Source: Varroa destructor
Lineage: Eukaryota; Arthropoda; Arachnida; Mesostigmata; Varroidae
Length of the DNA: 64,000 nt
Direction: 5' to 3'
Assembly (NCBI RefSeq): GCF_002443255.2
Contig: NW_019211455.1
Span: forward strand, 40,777,449-40,841,448
The notes beneath the pieces were generated by a model that was not told the origin of the DNA, did no database searches, and saw nothing but the letters and a program-made list of their open reading frames with translations. Positions within the stretch are counted from its first letter, which is position 1. Each line of letters begins with the position of its first letter. This document shows, in pieces, positions 37,533 through 50,400 of this stretch. Both the position numbers and the translations under genes were made by a program.

Positions 37533-38518
37533 ATTTTCAGAGCTCTACCGCTGTGAAACGTGCTTACAATTTAACTAACTGAAGATCTAGTTGGCTATTA
37601 TTATCACCAGCCGGTACCTGTCAATAGAATAATTTCGAATCGTTCGTGTCCTACACCAGCGTATTTTATCAATGTTAGGTGTCATTAAATTGATCGTCGT
37701 ATTTTAATTTGCAACATCAACCAACACCACTAATTCGAATGGGCAACCCACCTGCATGAGCAGCTGCTGCAGTTTTCACACGAATCCATAATATTATTTC
37801 CATTTTCTTCTTTTTGCGTCGATGGGGTATTTCCCATCGCGAAACACATTCGAAACATCTGTAGCCACCTGCACCGGGTACTACGTTTTGAAGGAAACGC
37901 TAGCAGTATATGGAGGGGACACTGTATAGCTAATCCAAACAAAAGTGGAACGAAAACGCGGCGAAGAACTTTCACTGAACGTTCCAAATTTGTACGTACA
38001 GTTTCAACAGGACCTCGATCGTCTGTATTTGTTCCACTTGCAACCGGACCTTGCTGTGATCAGATACGGCCAAATATATCCAAAAACATGGTCGTTAATA
38101 AACAGATATCAGCAAGATTGTGTCGAGTATTACAGCAGCTTCACCGCGAGTAACAGAAATCTTCATCGAATTACGTCCAGCCGGTTTATCACTGTTCAAG
38201 AGTGATGTGTTTAACCTACGAGTTCCGTTGATGCTCTACCGGCAATATAACCAATGTTAAATTCGCCAGTTTCAGTCTACATAAACACCTCCATCTTTGA
38301 TACTACTGCTACCTACTAGAGCATCAATGGTCTTGTCTCACACTCACAAACACTTCCTTGTAGCGCACGGCTAATTTCAGAGCTGTGCCGTAAAGGACCT
38401 GTCCTAGCCACCGTACTTCATTCGATTAAAGCTAAGAGCTAGAAATTTCAGCTGTTTTGAGTGCCTTGGAGTCGCCCAGTGCAGATTTGTTGCCAGTAGC
38501 AGTCAAACGGTCGTTTAC

Positions 38519-38883
38519 GTCGCTTGGGCCTGCAGCAGAAGTAGCAAAGTGGTACAGACAATGTAATACAAGCACAAGCAAAACGTCCCGTAGTTGCCAC
38601 TCGTAGTAGTGATGATTCAGATCGCTACGGCCGCAGTGTTCGTGGAGTGGGTGCTCCGCCTTTTTTCGCTCCTGCTGCAAGAGGCGAGAAGAATTGTCGG
38701 GGAGAGCTCATGGGAGCGCGACCGACGATATTTCACCCTGCCCTTTGCAGTTTTTCAGAGCTGTTCCACCGCGACTAGCCACTACCTTACGGCAATTTTG
38801 GCATGAGGCTGGGAGCGAATTAATAGGTGCGGTGGCGGCGATGGCAACGGTTGGGTCTGCTGCTGGCGACGCGAGCGGTCCAT
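38519..38883 (-). CDS. Candidate 5' exons of a membrane or secreted protein
   Basis: First exon: ATG 38883-38881 (GGCATGG) to 38791, 31 codons, Gln- and Pro-rich (start MDRSRRQQQTQPLPSPPP), donor GCC|GTAAGG. Intron 116 bp. Second exon: 38674-38519 (acceptor ttctcgcctcttgcag, donor GAC|GTAAAC), 52 codons in the same phase. Its end carries a hydrophobic segment (DVLLVLVLHCLYHFA) followed by TSAAGPS, like a signal anchor or signal peptide. If the last donor is not used, the frame stops at 38434-38432, giving 111 residues. The island is GC-rich against AT-rich flanks. Product unknown; a type II membrane protein is an inference. Confidence 0.4.
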
Positions 38884-39250
38884 GCCTCAGTTCTTCGCCT
38901 GGCAAGGAACGTCACCATTCTGATGTAAATTAACGTGGCTCACATCTAGAAGAGAGGAGAAGAACTACGCCGCCAAAACGGAGGCACATGCATCGATCGG
39001 ACGGACGATGTAGGGAGGGAGAGAGAGAGGGGGAGTGGATCAAGAGCGTTTTTTAACGATAACTTCAACTTCGTCCGTTCAAACGTTTGCAAACGTGAGA
39101 AGCTTTGACAGTAGTCGAAGCAGTGGGCCGCGGCTAGCAGTAGCAATCTTGTAGTTGGAAAAACCTATCTGCGAGCGAAAGCGCCGAACTACTAGACAAC
39201 CTGCGCGGACGTTTCGGCGCCGATCACTGTACCTTGGATATATCGTCATA
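38884..39250 (-). promoter_or_regulatory. GC-rich, CpG-containing 5' flank of the 38883 start
   Basis: The 370 bp upstream of the candidate ATG are clearly richer in G, C and CpG than the flanks. They contain a (GA)n-type tract at about 39012-39035 and the CpG cluster GCGCGGACGTTTCGGCGCCG near 39203-39222. GA tracts near starts are common in animal promoters. No TATA box is evident. Promoter role is inferred. Confidence 0.3.
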
Positions 39251-39332
39251 TCAACACGAGTGGACAGCGTCAGCTGTCATAACATTCACAACATTAGCAG
39301 TCATATCTAAAATAGAGGTAATTGTGAACGTT

Positions 39333-39370
39333 GGTTGGATAAATAATAATGGTTGGATAAATCCAACCAT
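39333..39370. repeat. Duplicated and inverted 12-bp unit
   Basis: GGTTGGATAAAT occurs at 39333-39344 and 39351-39362. The second copy forms a perfect 9-bp hairpin with TCCAACCAT (39362-39370). Confidence 0.7.
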
Positions 39371-40342
39371 AGCAGTCTGAATTGGTAAGAGACGTAAAAG
39401 CAAACAACAGATACTTTAATGGAATTAAAACACAGCCAGCGCTCGAGTGTTTTCTGGCCGCCGTTTCCAATGAACCGATATCTATGGTAATTAGACATGT
39501 TTAATAGTCGGTTCTCGTTCGTCTTTGTTAGTTATGAATGAGTGACCAGGAAGGCGACGTAAAAGATGGAAGCGGAAGACCGCCAGAATTCCGATATTCC
39601 TTTGAGATGACGCCGCAAATGAAGCTGATAAAACTGACACGAAAGAGGCGAATGCCAATTATAGACACAGCTTGTAAATAAACCGTAAAGGCAATTTTGT
39701 GGTGTACTAGATCAAAGTGGGTCAGATAGAGGGCGATGCTTTGACTTTACAGTTAAAAAATTGGCAAATTTGCCCGCTAAACGAATGCGAAACCTAGACA
39801 AGGGCGTTCTCACCTTAACTAACCGATGATGTTTAGCTATATAGATTATTGACTTATCAAGGTTGAAAAACGCGTCCGCAGCGAATAGTCTAAGGCAGAG
39901 CCAACGAAGAGAAATTTATAACAGCTATGGGCTCAGTCATGCAGAGTTAAAAAATTAGGGTTCCCTGTAAGGTGAGGACCCTAGCATGATACTAAGTTCT
40001 ATGAAATTATATTTTGTATAAAAAGCAAGGTATATCAGCTGTATTTCCGCTAAGTCATGCCTTGATATTTTTCAGGCTATGGTCTAACTACTAACATCCA
40101 GCCGGAGTTCCCATGGATTTCCGGTCATTTCCAAATAATTACGAGAAGTCTACCAAGCTAAAGAAATGAGAGAAGCGTGTTACGACATGTATATCCCTCA
40201 ATATCCAGTAGTTACAAAAATCCTGGCTCAATGTAATTTAGAAGGTCACTGCGCGGAAATTTCGTCATAATACGGGAATGGCGCAACCAACGTAATTAAC
40301 AACCCTTCGAGTTGAAAAAAACTTTTCACTTGTAGCCCTTAC

Positions 40343-40463
40343 GCGTATTACTGTGTCATCGATTATAGCAATGGTATTGGCAAAATTGCCGGACATGATT
40401 ACCTTATTTTGGAAAACAGAAATCCAGTTTCGGCAATGCCTAATGTTGTTTAGAAGGTTGCTG
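40343..40463 (-). CDS. Candidate internal exon, 40 codons, unknown protein
   Basis: On the minus strand a strong acceptor (gttttttacgtttccacag) opens a frame of 40 codons without a stop, ending at CGC|GTAAGG, a strong donor; start phase 2, end phase 0. The peptide includes HCRNWISVFQNKVIMSGNF and a run of Ile near the end. Both splice signals and the open frame agree, which makes it one of the better orphan exons. Neighbouring exons are not found. Confidence 0.3.
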
Positions 40464-43400
40464 CTGTGGAAACGTAAAAAACCAACGGCATTGCTGAAGG
40501 TTCATCTTAGCCTAGGAAAAAAATCAATTCTATTCGTAATTGATAGTAGTTTATTATTTTTGTTTATTATTAACCACTCGCCAAAGAATCATTTTCACGC
40601 AGATCTTTGACAGCGTGTTCATACACACACATTAAAGTCCAAGTGTGAAATCAGACAAGATAAAAACACATTATTGCTGAAGACGTGCGGTAAGTGTGAC
40701 TCTTCCTGTTATAGGTTAACATCAGGTGTAAGTTCACTGAAAATTTTTAATTATTTCGATTTCTTGTTTGTGACCACTTTATGGAGATGGTACTGAATGA
40801 ACGCGGTAGACAACCGTACCGCTTTCATAGAAATGGCGGCATTTCACAAATTAGCGAAATACTTGTTTGCCTTAGTAGCTCCTGTGTAAGTAAATTCATC
40901 TTCTGTCATCGTTAACATTATGATTATTATATAACTATTTCGCCAACACTCATGCGAGTCAACACCGTTAACTACTACATTAATCTTCGACATTGCCACA
41001 TGTGTCTGACGATCAATACACACAAAACATTTCAATACTAATATATTGAATCAACGAAAAAAGATGATTGCAATTTACGAAACTACTACTTTTTTCGGCG
41101 CGAAATAATCCCCCAGCGGTCGGACCACTATCAATGGCAACATAAAGAGCCCTGTGACCAAGTCAGGTTTCCTACAAGAACCCTATATCAATATATTTTT
41201 TCTAAACTGTGGCAAAAAACACTGGTCCCCAACGCACGTCGCTCAAACGTTCGTGCCAGCTCGTCAACAAATTTACCTTTTTTAGCAATTGGAGTTACCA
41301 TCATAAACGCTAGCTTGTTGTGTTTATCCCAATACGACGATTAGTGTCAGTTAGCCAGCCATCACCCAAAGCACACGGAAGTCTTGACGCAAACCCATCG
41401 ATTCCTATTATTAGTGGTGCTATACTTTACTGTTTTCGCGTCCCTGTATCGCCATATTGCGGGCACAGAGCAAACGCTAAACACGACCCTGCTATCCGTT
41501 ACCAGCCGCTGTCATCACGAGTGACAACGTTGGAGCAGGGTCGTCATTGTTGTCGGTACGGAAACAACTGATTAACGTTTTCCAATCGGTGCCGCACTCT
41601 TTGGCGGCAGGACGAATTTCAACCATTTTTTGGCAACATCCCCGAATATAAGACCCTGCCTCCGTTTGACCACCCCCTTCTGAGGCTCCTAGTTACATCA
41701 CAAATACCATTATTTCTTCGTCGTCGTGTCGTTTGCACTTGTGCAAAAGGCCTGCTGTGTATATGCGTTTATTGCGTGACGAAGAGTATGTTGGAACAAG
41801 CGAAAGAGAGCTTAAGTAATGAGCTTTGCTTGCTATTGGTAGAGCCGACCATTTGTTGGGCTTTGATAACATATCCAAAGTGGACAAAGCTCGTTCCATA
41901 CAACACGATCCGTACATCATTATGGCAACATAACGTCTTTAGACTAGTGTAGGCATAGGACGCTCGTAGAAGTTCTGTCTCATCTGTACAAATGGGTTAG
42001 GACCAAGGAAAATGATTCCTGCTCAATCCTCAAAGCAAATCCTTTTAGTGGCCAAACGTTCTTTGTCGGACGATCGCTTTCAACTGAAACGCTATTAAAG
42101 ACAAACGATAGTTATATCAATAGACCAGAGCTTTTGAGCTGACGACAAAAGGCGACCTGATACGAAAGATGTTCGTTGAAAACGGTCAAATCGAAATATT
42201 CTCATTACGGCGCGTGCTGTAACTCAGTTATGCCGAGTCTAGTCCGTCGGTTCTTTCATCAACAAACCAATCCAATATACCCCAAAGCACAGCCAACAAA
42301 TCTGCCAAAGCTAGATGACACTTAGTCCGATTTCCCCCGTGCTCCCGCCCCCGGCAACTGCCAGCGCTCATTGACACAATAGGGCGTTAGTGCGTCTCTT
42401 TACGAAAACCAAGAAAAACAAGCTTTTTGCCGATAGGACTACGACAGAGGGTCACCATACGTACACACACAACAAACGATGTAGCAGCAACGTTTGTTTA
42501 TCGACTGCGACGCCACGTTCATACTTGGAGCTGTCTCTCCGCTTAATCTTCTCCAGGAACCGGTGGTCATGTCCTTCTCGGGGTTTTACGAGCGATAGTG
42601 ACGAAGGGTTCGTATTCGATTTTGCTCCACATTTGTTGGTTTTTCAAAGGCATAGGAGATTTTTGTTTGGTTGATGTCGCTAAGCTGGGACGTCGTCGTT
42701 CTGCCATGTGCTATCACAATCAAGAAGTCAACGCTGTATATTAGCTATATGTCTTAAATGATTCTACAGCGGACTTCGTTAACACCAAAGCATGTCTTGC
42801 ATGCTTTCCTCCGATAGGGTAGCCTTATATTTTAACTGACATGTGTATATATATGTATGGTTATCTTGTCGGATGAAGACACGCCTTGTTGTTAACGAAA
42901 CCTGCTATAGAATCGTAGTAGCATTGAGACGTTTAGCCAATATATAGCGCTGACTCATTGATTTAACATTATATATATATTAAACCAATGCTGATTGTCT
43001 TTCTCCGCCACGAATTGCCGCTACTAAAAATGGCCTTTGACCCAAAACAAACGTAGGTAAAAGACATTTTAGAAAAGCGAGAAAAAGATGTTCAGTGAAA
43101 TAAGTGTTGAGCAATATTTGATAGTTCACGAGGCATATTTACACTTGACACGCATACGTATAACAGCTTTTTTCGTCGTCTATTCTATACAAAGAGAAAC
43201 CCTATCAGTTGGTGTTGATACGTAACCACGGCAATGCCGGGAACAAAGATCGTCGGAGTAACAATTGATTATGGTAATAGTATAAACCAACAAAAGAGTT
43301 ACATAGACGACGAAAAAAACTACTATCGCGTTGGCGGTTGATGAACGAAAGCAGGCGTCGGTAAACAGTCGCGAAGGTACCCGAACCGGTAGCGGTAGAC

Positions 43401-46400
43401 ATCGATGGGGTAGTCGCAAACCAATGCGAGAGAAAAACAGAAGAAATTTCGATATCTACGTGCTGATTATTTAGTACTAGCGACCCGAAGATGATCTTTC
43501 GACCATTCAACAGATTTGTCTGCTGCATTGAATTGCCGAGTGAGCATATATGCAAATCAGCAGTCCCTATGCCTTCCCATGGACGAAAGCAGCCGCGCCA
43601 AAGCTGCAGCTCCACTGCGGTCGTTAAGGGGACTGAAACGTGCTAAGAACACGGCTATGACTACCATGAGTACCGATCATGTTGGTACGTTATAGTAGTC
43701 TCCATAGACTCTCACTGTCTGCGAGTTTATCGAAATTTGCATTAGTTAGTATAGGATTAGATATTTTATCTGATACTATTGTTACGTTGATTTAAGCGGA
43801 GCATAGCCGCAGCGCATCTTGAAAATCCAGTATAACAAATATAAATGCTGCCATTTTTTTTTATGGAGAACGACCTCTTTCTGTAGTTTTCATGTTATGT
43901 TCTTCAAGACCTTAAACGGGGCCATCAAGACAGACGGAAGTACCACCTCACCTATACGTTTGACGAGATAGAAACTCAAGCCACTTTGTTGAAATTGAAA
44001 AAAATCGTAACAAGAGACCAGCCTCCATAGGAAGCCGTAGGTCGTTAGGAGCATAATAATGGTATAGAAAATCGTTGATAATAGCACACCAACGTCAAGC
44101 TTCGAAGTGTGAAATTAGACCCAAGTTTGTCCTGATTTTGCTTTTAATTAACTCGTCCTTATTGGGTTTGAGAAGCTACAAAAGTGTTTAGGCCTATAGG
44201 AAGTTATTACATCCCATAGAAGTTCAACTACATTTGCAACAACAAATAAATATTTGAATATTGAATTTTAGAAACACTATTTTCGGTGCACATATCATCG
44301 AAGCCCTATATATATATGGGCTCTTGAGAGTCCACACTAGACAGTTCTTTAACAACGGTAGCAATATATCAATAAACATTACGTCGCAGACCTTCAAATA
44401 AAAATAGGAACCGGCAAATCGTGAGTTACAAAACTCGCTAAAACTAGCTGACCTAATAATACATAATTGGTCGACATCAACAGACATAAAATAGAATACC
44501 TTAAGTGAAGGTAATAACCGTCAAGTTGACCTTCAAAAGTAAACGAAACGTTTCCGATAATTATAGCCACAAGTGGCGATGGCGCATGATAACATAATGA
44601 CCCCCCATCACTCGTCTCAGAGCCCCCATCTTGTCAGGCGATAGTGGAAGCGTGACATAATGCATGCGCGTGCAGATGTCTATCAAGATAATTAAAGTGA
44701 AACCACCTAACTGAAATAGTTTTCTATATAAAAAAGAGTACATTATATTTTTGCTACTTGCAACATTTACGTTGGATTTCTACTTTCAAAATCGATAAAG
44801 ACAAATAGCTTCGAAGTGGTATACCCCATACCCCAGGTAGAATGAATCGTGTCGGGCCGGCGTGGGTTTCATTTAAGAGCTGAGATTTGACAGTGCTAAT
44901 TGCGTTAAAATCTTATAATACTTTTTTTGGACTTGAATGTAAGTCAGATTTCCGCAGATTCGCTATTTTCCAATTTTATTGCGATAGAGACGCAAATACT
45001 GTTCAGACCTATAACAAAATTGGTGGTATTTATGGTTTAAATGCATTATCGGAAAAACGGCCCAGAGAGGTCCTGTCGCTTTCGTCCTGAAAACTTTTAC
45101 GTAAAAAATGCTTCTCGTGCTAGTTCGGCAAACGCGAAAAAAAAACTATTATGAAATTATCGCGGCTAAAATTGGGCAAGATCGAGTTGCTATGACATCG
45201 ACCGGGAACTAAACATTTACCACCGAGCGATCTTTAACTATTTTCAGACAGCCCGCTACGATAAAAAGCTCGTTTTTTGGGTGCCACAGCAATTAACATT
45301 GATTGTATTTCCATCTAGCCTTATTGAAATGCACCGAAATTGAGCCATTTCTAAGGTGGCTGATCACAGCTGATAAAAAGTTGATGAGATACAACAATCA
45401 TATGAGAAAACAGTCCACAATCCGCGGCAAAGCCCCGTGGAAACTCCGATAATGATGATACTATGTTTTTAGAAATCGTGTATTATCAGCTGCCGCTGCT
45501 GCCGTCCGGCGAAACGGATCTCCACCGACAATTTACAAAACGATAAACACTCAACTAGAGTTAGAGAACGTAAAGATCGTCGTCTTCAACATGACAATGT
45601 CAAACAACATATAAAAAAAAAAAACAAGCAAAAACATGTAAAAACAGAGAACTTCGTAGTTTACAGTTTCAAACGGATACATGTGTATTCCAGATTGGAA
45701 CTACCATTTATTTCGATCGCCAGAGGATTTCCTTGACGGTGCTAGAGGGAAAGATGCAAAAGCAAAAGTTACTTGTCATAATTTTTCGCCCAGAAATCAC
45801 ACACCTTCTACAGTGGAAAAGATATATAATAAATATGTAAAAATAATGATATAAAAATACACAATATTATCGATTAAAATAATTTAGTAATATTATTTTA
45901 AAATAGTCGCTTCAAACTTAGCTTACCAACTAACTTTTTTTTTTTTATCATCTAATACAATATACTACAGTAACACAATGTAGCGAACCTAGGGGAGTGT
46001 AGATAGCAAATGCTAATCAGAACTACATAGAGCGCCACGATTGATGGTTCTTTATATTTTGGTTGACTCTTGCAGACTTCTCGTAGTGGCATTAGATTCA
46101 TTACAAATGCAGAGAAAGATCTAGTAAATAGAAACCTTAATTAACCTCGATGGTTTGATATGGTTTTTCAACACTTAGGAAATCCATTAGCGATTTAATA
46201 TCATAGTGAGCAGCCTCAATAGCGGCCTCAGCTCTATACAATTCAGCAACGAAACAATAAACTTTATTATCATATTCTATTATATAATGATAAATATCTG
46301 ATGATCTATTTTAGGTACAATTCTTGCCCGTCTATCGCGTGCTTGTTGTACTCGTCAGATTTACGGTATCCAAACAATTTCTAGATATCTAGTCGCGGTA

Positions 46401-47386
46401 ATTCCTACCTCTGGTATTTAGTCAATTCAGTTTCCTTATGATTTACTCTAGTAATCAGCGTTCACGTCGTTCTATTCTTCAACGTAATTTCATCTAACGT
46501 ATAGACCTATCTAAAATCTTTGAAAGAGATCAAATATATAACCATATGCTAAACCCCCAATGTTATAATGCTAAATGGAATGAACAATAGTCTAGTAGAT
46601 TTACGCTCTGCCAAAAACGGCCACCGTCAACAAGCAGCATCAAAATGCTACATAAAAGTCGAACGAAGGCACGTAATTCAAACCATATCGAAACTGTAAG
46701 GCATACGCGATAAAACGATCTAAAACAGAATACGCTGTTAAACTGCGGACAGCTTCGTTTCAATCTCAGCCCGAGATCCCTGTCAAAGTCTGAACTGTCG
46801 GAGCTATTCGGAATGTTGGTTAGGCATAGTTGACCGATCCCTTCACCGACTCGCTTCAGACATCGTCGTTCGGTCCAACCGATGACGATCGATGATACCG
46901 ATCGTTTTAAGCGAATTTTCTACAAAAGATAATCCCCGCTACTGCTAACGTTCTCTGACAGGCCGGTGGCAGCACTTAATCCTGCTAGAGCTATAGACTT
47001 GTGAGTATAAATAATTTGTTCACTAAAGTGGAAAATCATAGCAGGATTGACGTCTTTCAATCTTGAGAGTTTCTTAAGATAACTTTGAGCATGATGGAAC
47101 GGTTCCTTCGAAATAAATGTGCGGGGAGTCTGAAAAGCTGTTTGTTCAATGGGCCTGTGACTACATGTGAACAGTAACTGTCATTTTTGTTGAAGTGTTT
47201 TATTTTTGAGACTTTACGAACTCCTCGATCTGTCGCACGTAAACAACATCCGACAAAAAACTTTTAAGAGTTCTACTGAATGCTAAACAAAAGACTTCGT
47301 AAAAAACAAATTTTTCCACTACGTGCCTGCGACCCTCTAATCGGATGACAAATTCGAAGGAAATCATGCTCTCCACTACAGAAATA

Positions 47387-47439
47387 AGTTTCTCAATACG
47401 CTTAAGTTCTACAGTAGAACTTAAGCATATTGAGAAACT
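47387..47439. repeat. 25-bp hairpin with one mismatch
   Basis: Arm 47387-47411 and arm 47415-47439 are reverse complements at 24 of 25 positions, with a 3-nt spacer. It is similar in size to the 15868 hairpin but unrelated in sequence. Confidence 0.85.
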
Positions 47440-50400
47440 ATTCTACACTAGAAACGACAAGCATACCCTAACATTTTGATTGATTTCCCGCAGATCTCTT
47501 GGGGGTGCAAAGTACCCCGTTATTGCCGATCACCAACGTGCATACCCCTACACTTTTTTAGTAAGCGAATTCGTGTGAAAGACCAAGAACTCTATTAGAC
47601 ATCTCAACCTTCGTTATTGTCTTAACGGCGCTTGACCAACACCGCAGCTTGCCAACTAGTTAGATAACTAATAAGTTATGTAAGAAATGCCCATTAAAAA
47701 GATGCTAGAAGCTTCCAGCAATAAGCAATAAGACTACACAGGCACTAATTTGTGCGTCTGATCCGCGTCCGTCTGTTGTTTGAGACGCTAGCAACCAATT
47801 AGTCTATGCTCTGCTATTGCCTTCGGTAGTTCTACTATCAAAGGCTAACGACGACTGGTGAGGTCGGCGCCGTACCACTCACCTGAATTGATAGATGATT
47901 CCGATCAGCATCTTCAAATGCAATCAGCAATTTTCGCTACTACATAACACATGCGTTATTTATAGTACACACCCATAGCGGGTCAGTGCGACGTTAACGT
48001 CTTACAATCTGCCGCGATTTTGCTTTCGTTTCGTTTAGGGTAAATGATATTGTACAGCGTTGAAATAATTCGTCTTGCGACCAGACCCGTATCGGTTACC
48101 GTGCGACAATAGCTGTTGTAAACGTTTCCAATTTTTCTTTAATTATTCACAGGATTTTTGAGTAAAGTCGTAATAATTCGTAAGGCCCAACGTAAAACGG
48201 CAGCGCCATCATTGTGTAGTTACGGTTTTGATCATTCGTTATGTTATATTTTTAAAAGATATGTGATGATTTTAGTGACCCATTCAGCTGGAATGGCTGT
48301 ACTATACAAAAGGTTACAGATAGTAAGAGTGCCTTGCGACAGTTTAATCTCTTGAACGGTCACATTTCGGGGAACCTGTGCGGCGTACATGGCTGCGTGT
48401 GTATGACAAGTTAGTATAAAGCTGTAATTGCATCACTATGACGTATAGCGGCTCTATTAACGTCCGAAATTGCATTTTTATACATTATCTCTTCCATAGC
48501 TTTTCGTATATAGTAGCTATCAATGGTATGCTATTGAGGGCCACATATTTTCAAGGCTTTTGAATAATCAAACTTGTGTATCTTCGATATTTGTTCTGTT
48601 CACCCGTTCTGGCGCAAACCTTAGGTTAGTCTGAAACACTCAGTAATTAGCTCTTAACATACAACAGTGTTGCTAGCAAATGCAAGGAAAAACAGCTGAA
48701 ATGAACTTATTCTTCACCGGTGGATGATGCCGTACATTCAGTTAACTCTGTCCATTAGATTAATCCAAGCTAACCGACACATCGCTAAACATGTTATCTT
48801 AAATATTCTATCCAAGAGTCTATCCAAGATACGTTATGTATACACCCTACATCAATGGGCTTTTAATTACATTTCCAAAGCTGACCGGAGACGGGCAATT
48901 CTAATCGTTGTCAACTTTCTACAGTTGCTTACGAGGGTATTCTTCAAACTGTCGCACGAGCAAAGACACCTTCAATTTTCTCTTATTTTATCCGATTCTG
49001 ATTGCTACTGCCTCTACCTAGTTGAAATAAGTCTACCACCTAATAGGTCTAACTTCAACCGCTAACGGATGTTGGGTCGGCGAATTATGTCAACAATACA
49101 TAAAACGATATTGTATATCGGGTATATTTCATTTTCAAGCATATAATAATAATAGTATCAGTCACACTAAGATCACGCTTCGTCCCTACTTCTTTTGCTC
49201 AAAAATAGAGCAATATACTGTATAAAATAAACGGCCATGTTGTCTCTTATCTCACTTCAATGATGTTAGAAACATTAGTCTTAAGAGCAAATCTACGACC
49301 CGGCATCGCTTCGAAATAAGTGTGGCCACAGCATACTGAGACAACTGTAGTAACTATTCTCATATGTTACAGGAAGGTTAATCATATTTTCTTCTCGCTT
49401 ATAATAAAGTTACGCTTTTCAATTTAGTCGATTCAACCATGACGCTCCTTATACCGTACAGCTCCCGTCACTACGTAATACGTTTAGACGCACCTAGGAC
49501 TAGTTAAGCAAAGCTTGCTGATACCACTTGGTCATGCAATGCTAAAATATATTACCCCGCAATGAAAAAATCTCGTTGTATTCGGGAAACGAAAAACTAG
49601 GGATCTATCTATGCTCATAGAAAAAAGCCGTCTCGTCTTATAGGCTTGGCGCCTAACACAGCAATACCTATTCGAATATTGGCGGTATCGTCTGCAAAAC
49701 CAACAGTCGTTTTCTGTTACTAAGAAGATTCCCGTCGCAGGCAAAGCCATCCAAAAGGACCTGAACCGTCTGTTTTCCACAACAGGTCGAACAATATTTG
49801 AACAGGAGAAAAACCCGTCTGAATTACCCTGAGATGGACTAAATGATACGAATGAAATACGTACAGTGAGCACGAAATACCGAAGGTTATTACTCAAAAT
49901 TAAGTTGACCCGTACTTTGGTATTGTTCAAAAAGAAAAGGCTTTACTTTTATTGGTAAGCGATTCTGTAGCTTAGTATGGCTGATATTATGTCCAGGTAG
50001 GTTTGGTGGGTTGATTATTTTCTTGTAATCTGCAGCACGAAGATTAGAAGCTAGATTTAAGGTTAAAAACATTATAATTGATGGGTTGAGCGATGTCTTC
50101 CGAGAAAAAATTCGAGCGAGGATTAGTAATAACGTATAGACCCATTGCGACCACAGAAGTTCATTACTACGACATACGACGTTGTGTTGGACCGTGATAA
50201 AAAAAACGCTGAAAGTTCTCTCTTAGATAAGTGAATTTGGTCATTAAGCCATATAACGTAGCGGAGAGAAGCCAAATGTGACGAACATAAAAACAAAAGA
50301 TACAATTAAACAAAAGGTTCGGCCACAGCGTTCGAGTTGTGAGAAAGAATAGTTCCCATTACCTGAAAACCGTACAATCATTTTTATTGTATCGTTTATG

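Noticed and set aside
48724..49065. 113-codon plus-strand ORF
   Set aside because: Length is within chance for 64 kb in six frames; no splice signals, codon bias or domain.
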